DNA of 6,267 nt. It comes from Desulfuromusa sp. Its GTDB lineage: Bacteria > Desulfobacterota > Desulfuromonadia > Desulfuromonadales > Geopsychrobacteraceae. A program made the position numbers and the translations under genes. This document shows positions 5,793 to 6,267 of the stretch, piece after piece. Numbering within the stretch: position 1 is the stretch's first letter; each line of letters begins with the position of its first letter. The notes under the pieces were generated by a model. That model searched no databases. It was given only the letters and a program-made list of their open reading frames with translations, and was not told where the DNA came from. The stretch spans positions 1 through 6,267 of the forward strand of contig JAGGWI010000232.1 in assembly GCA_021157505.1 (NCBI GenBank), in the 5' to 3' direction.

Positions 5793-6267
5793 TATTGACG
5801 CCTGAATAAACGTTCAATTTCAGTCAGCGTCATCCGCTGCATAACCGGGCGACCATGGGGACAATTTGCCTTGAAATCAATTTTATCAAGCTCCTGAAAT
5901 AAAGCTTTTATCTCAACCGTAGCCAGGGCCTGGTTGGCCCGAATAACACTGTGGCAGGCCATCAAAATAAGGATCTCATCAATGGACTCACGTAGCTGTC
6001 CCGTGCGACCGACCCGTTCCAGTTCGAGTGCCACATCGACAACCAATCCAGAAGCATTCCTGTTTCCCAGCAATTGTGGAATTGCTTTTAAAGCAAAGGA
6101 TTTCCCCCCAAAAGGTTCGATCTCAAATCCCAGATTCTCTAATTCATGCCGATTATCACCAAGAGCCACGGCGCTGTTAAAATCAAGTTCCAACACTTCG
6201 GGGAAAAGCAATGTCTGGCTGGGAATTGTTCCAGCGGTATAAGCAAGACGTAGTTTTTCAAAACCGA
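5792..6267 (-). CDS. mutL: DNA mismatch repair protein MutL, C-terminal 157 residues; 5' end cut by the window
   Basis: MutL links MutS mismatch recognition to downstream strand excision. Only the C-terminal dimerisation/endonuclease region is present; the open frame continues off the right edge, reading GFEKLRLAYTAGTIPSQTLL at the margin. Visible motifs are QTLLFP (6200-6217), matching the sliding-clamp-binding QxLLxP motif of endonuclease-type MutL; ACHSVIRAN; and CPHGRP near the C-terminus, whose Cys and His help bind metal. The protein ends with the typical ERLFRR. These features point to the nicking-endonuclease type of MutL rather than the E. coli MutH-dependent type. The decisive DQHAxxExxxxE motif lies upstream of the window and was not seen. 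A TTG at 6209-6211 in this frame is an internal leucine codon, not a start. The stop overlaps the miaA ATG by one base. Confidence 0.95.
   Translation of the reverse strand, partial: GFEKLRLAYTAGTIPSQTLLFPEVLELDFNSAVALGDNRHELENLGFEIEPFGGKSFALKAIPQLLGNRNASGLVVDVALELERVGRTGQLRESIDEILILMACHSVIRANQALATVEIKALFQELDKIDFKANCPHGRPVMQRMTLTEIERLFRRQ

Noticed and set aside
5934..6242. Plus-strand open frame of 102 codons opposite mutL
   Set aside because: Serine/proline/arginine-rich shadow translation; the minus-strand MutL motifs are unmistakable.

Overview
The window is a compact, all-minus-strand block of housekeeping genes from a Gram-negative bacterium. In the direction of transcription (from high to low coordinates) it reads: mutL (3' part only), miaA, hfq, a PDZ/radical SAM/DUF512 protein, a DHH-family phosphoesterase, a secreted N-acetylmuramoyl-L-alanine amidase, rph, and rdgB (5' part only). 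The mutL-miaA-hfq core is the arrangement known from many proteobacteria. The DUF512 and DHH genes that follow, the moderate base composition and the protein flavour suggest a member of the Desulfuromonadales (Geobacter/Pelobacter/Desulfuromonas relatives). That assignment is an inference from gene content and was not tested by a search.

Region 4590-6267 holds mutL, miaA and hfq. mutL and miaA share one base (TAATG), and miaA and hfq are 10 nt apart with the hfq Shine-Dalgarno touching the miaA stop. This makes a tightly coupled mismatch-repair / tRNA-modification / RNA-chaperone operon. It ends at a good intrinsic terminator at 4552-4589. Region 2134-4521 holds the DUF512 radical SAM gene and the DHH phosphoesterase gene, 9 nt apart, with the DHH Shine-Dalgarno overlapping the DUF512 stop. 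No convincing promoter is visible between the terminator and this pair. Region 1-2109 begins with a clear sigma70-type promoter (TTGACA, 18 nt, TATAAC). It reads into the amidase gene, which overlaps rph by 14 nt; rph in turn overlaps rdgB by 4 nt (ATGA).

Functionally, the genes cover DNA mismatch repair (MutL), tRNA A37 prenylation (MiaA), sRNA-mRNA pairing (Hfq), tRNA 3'-end trimming (RNase PH), clean-up of non-canonical purine nucleotides (RdgB) and septal peptidoglycan cleavage (amidase). The two genes without a settled role are the DUF512 radical SAM protein and its DHH partner. I see no mobile element, CRISPR array, tRNA, rRNA or sign of recent transfer, and no gene-free stretch longer than about 95 bases. 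This is an ordinary conserved region. The points worth a second look are the unusual RNA-binding face of Hfq, the orphan DUF512-DHH pair behind a terminator, the promoter that fixes the amidase start, and an acidic insertion in the amidase domain.
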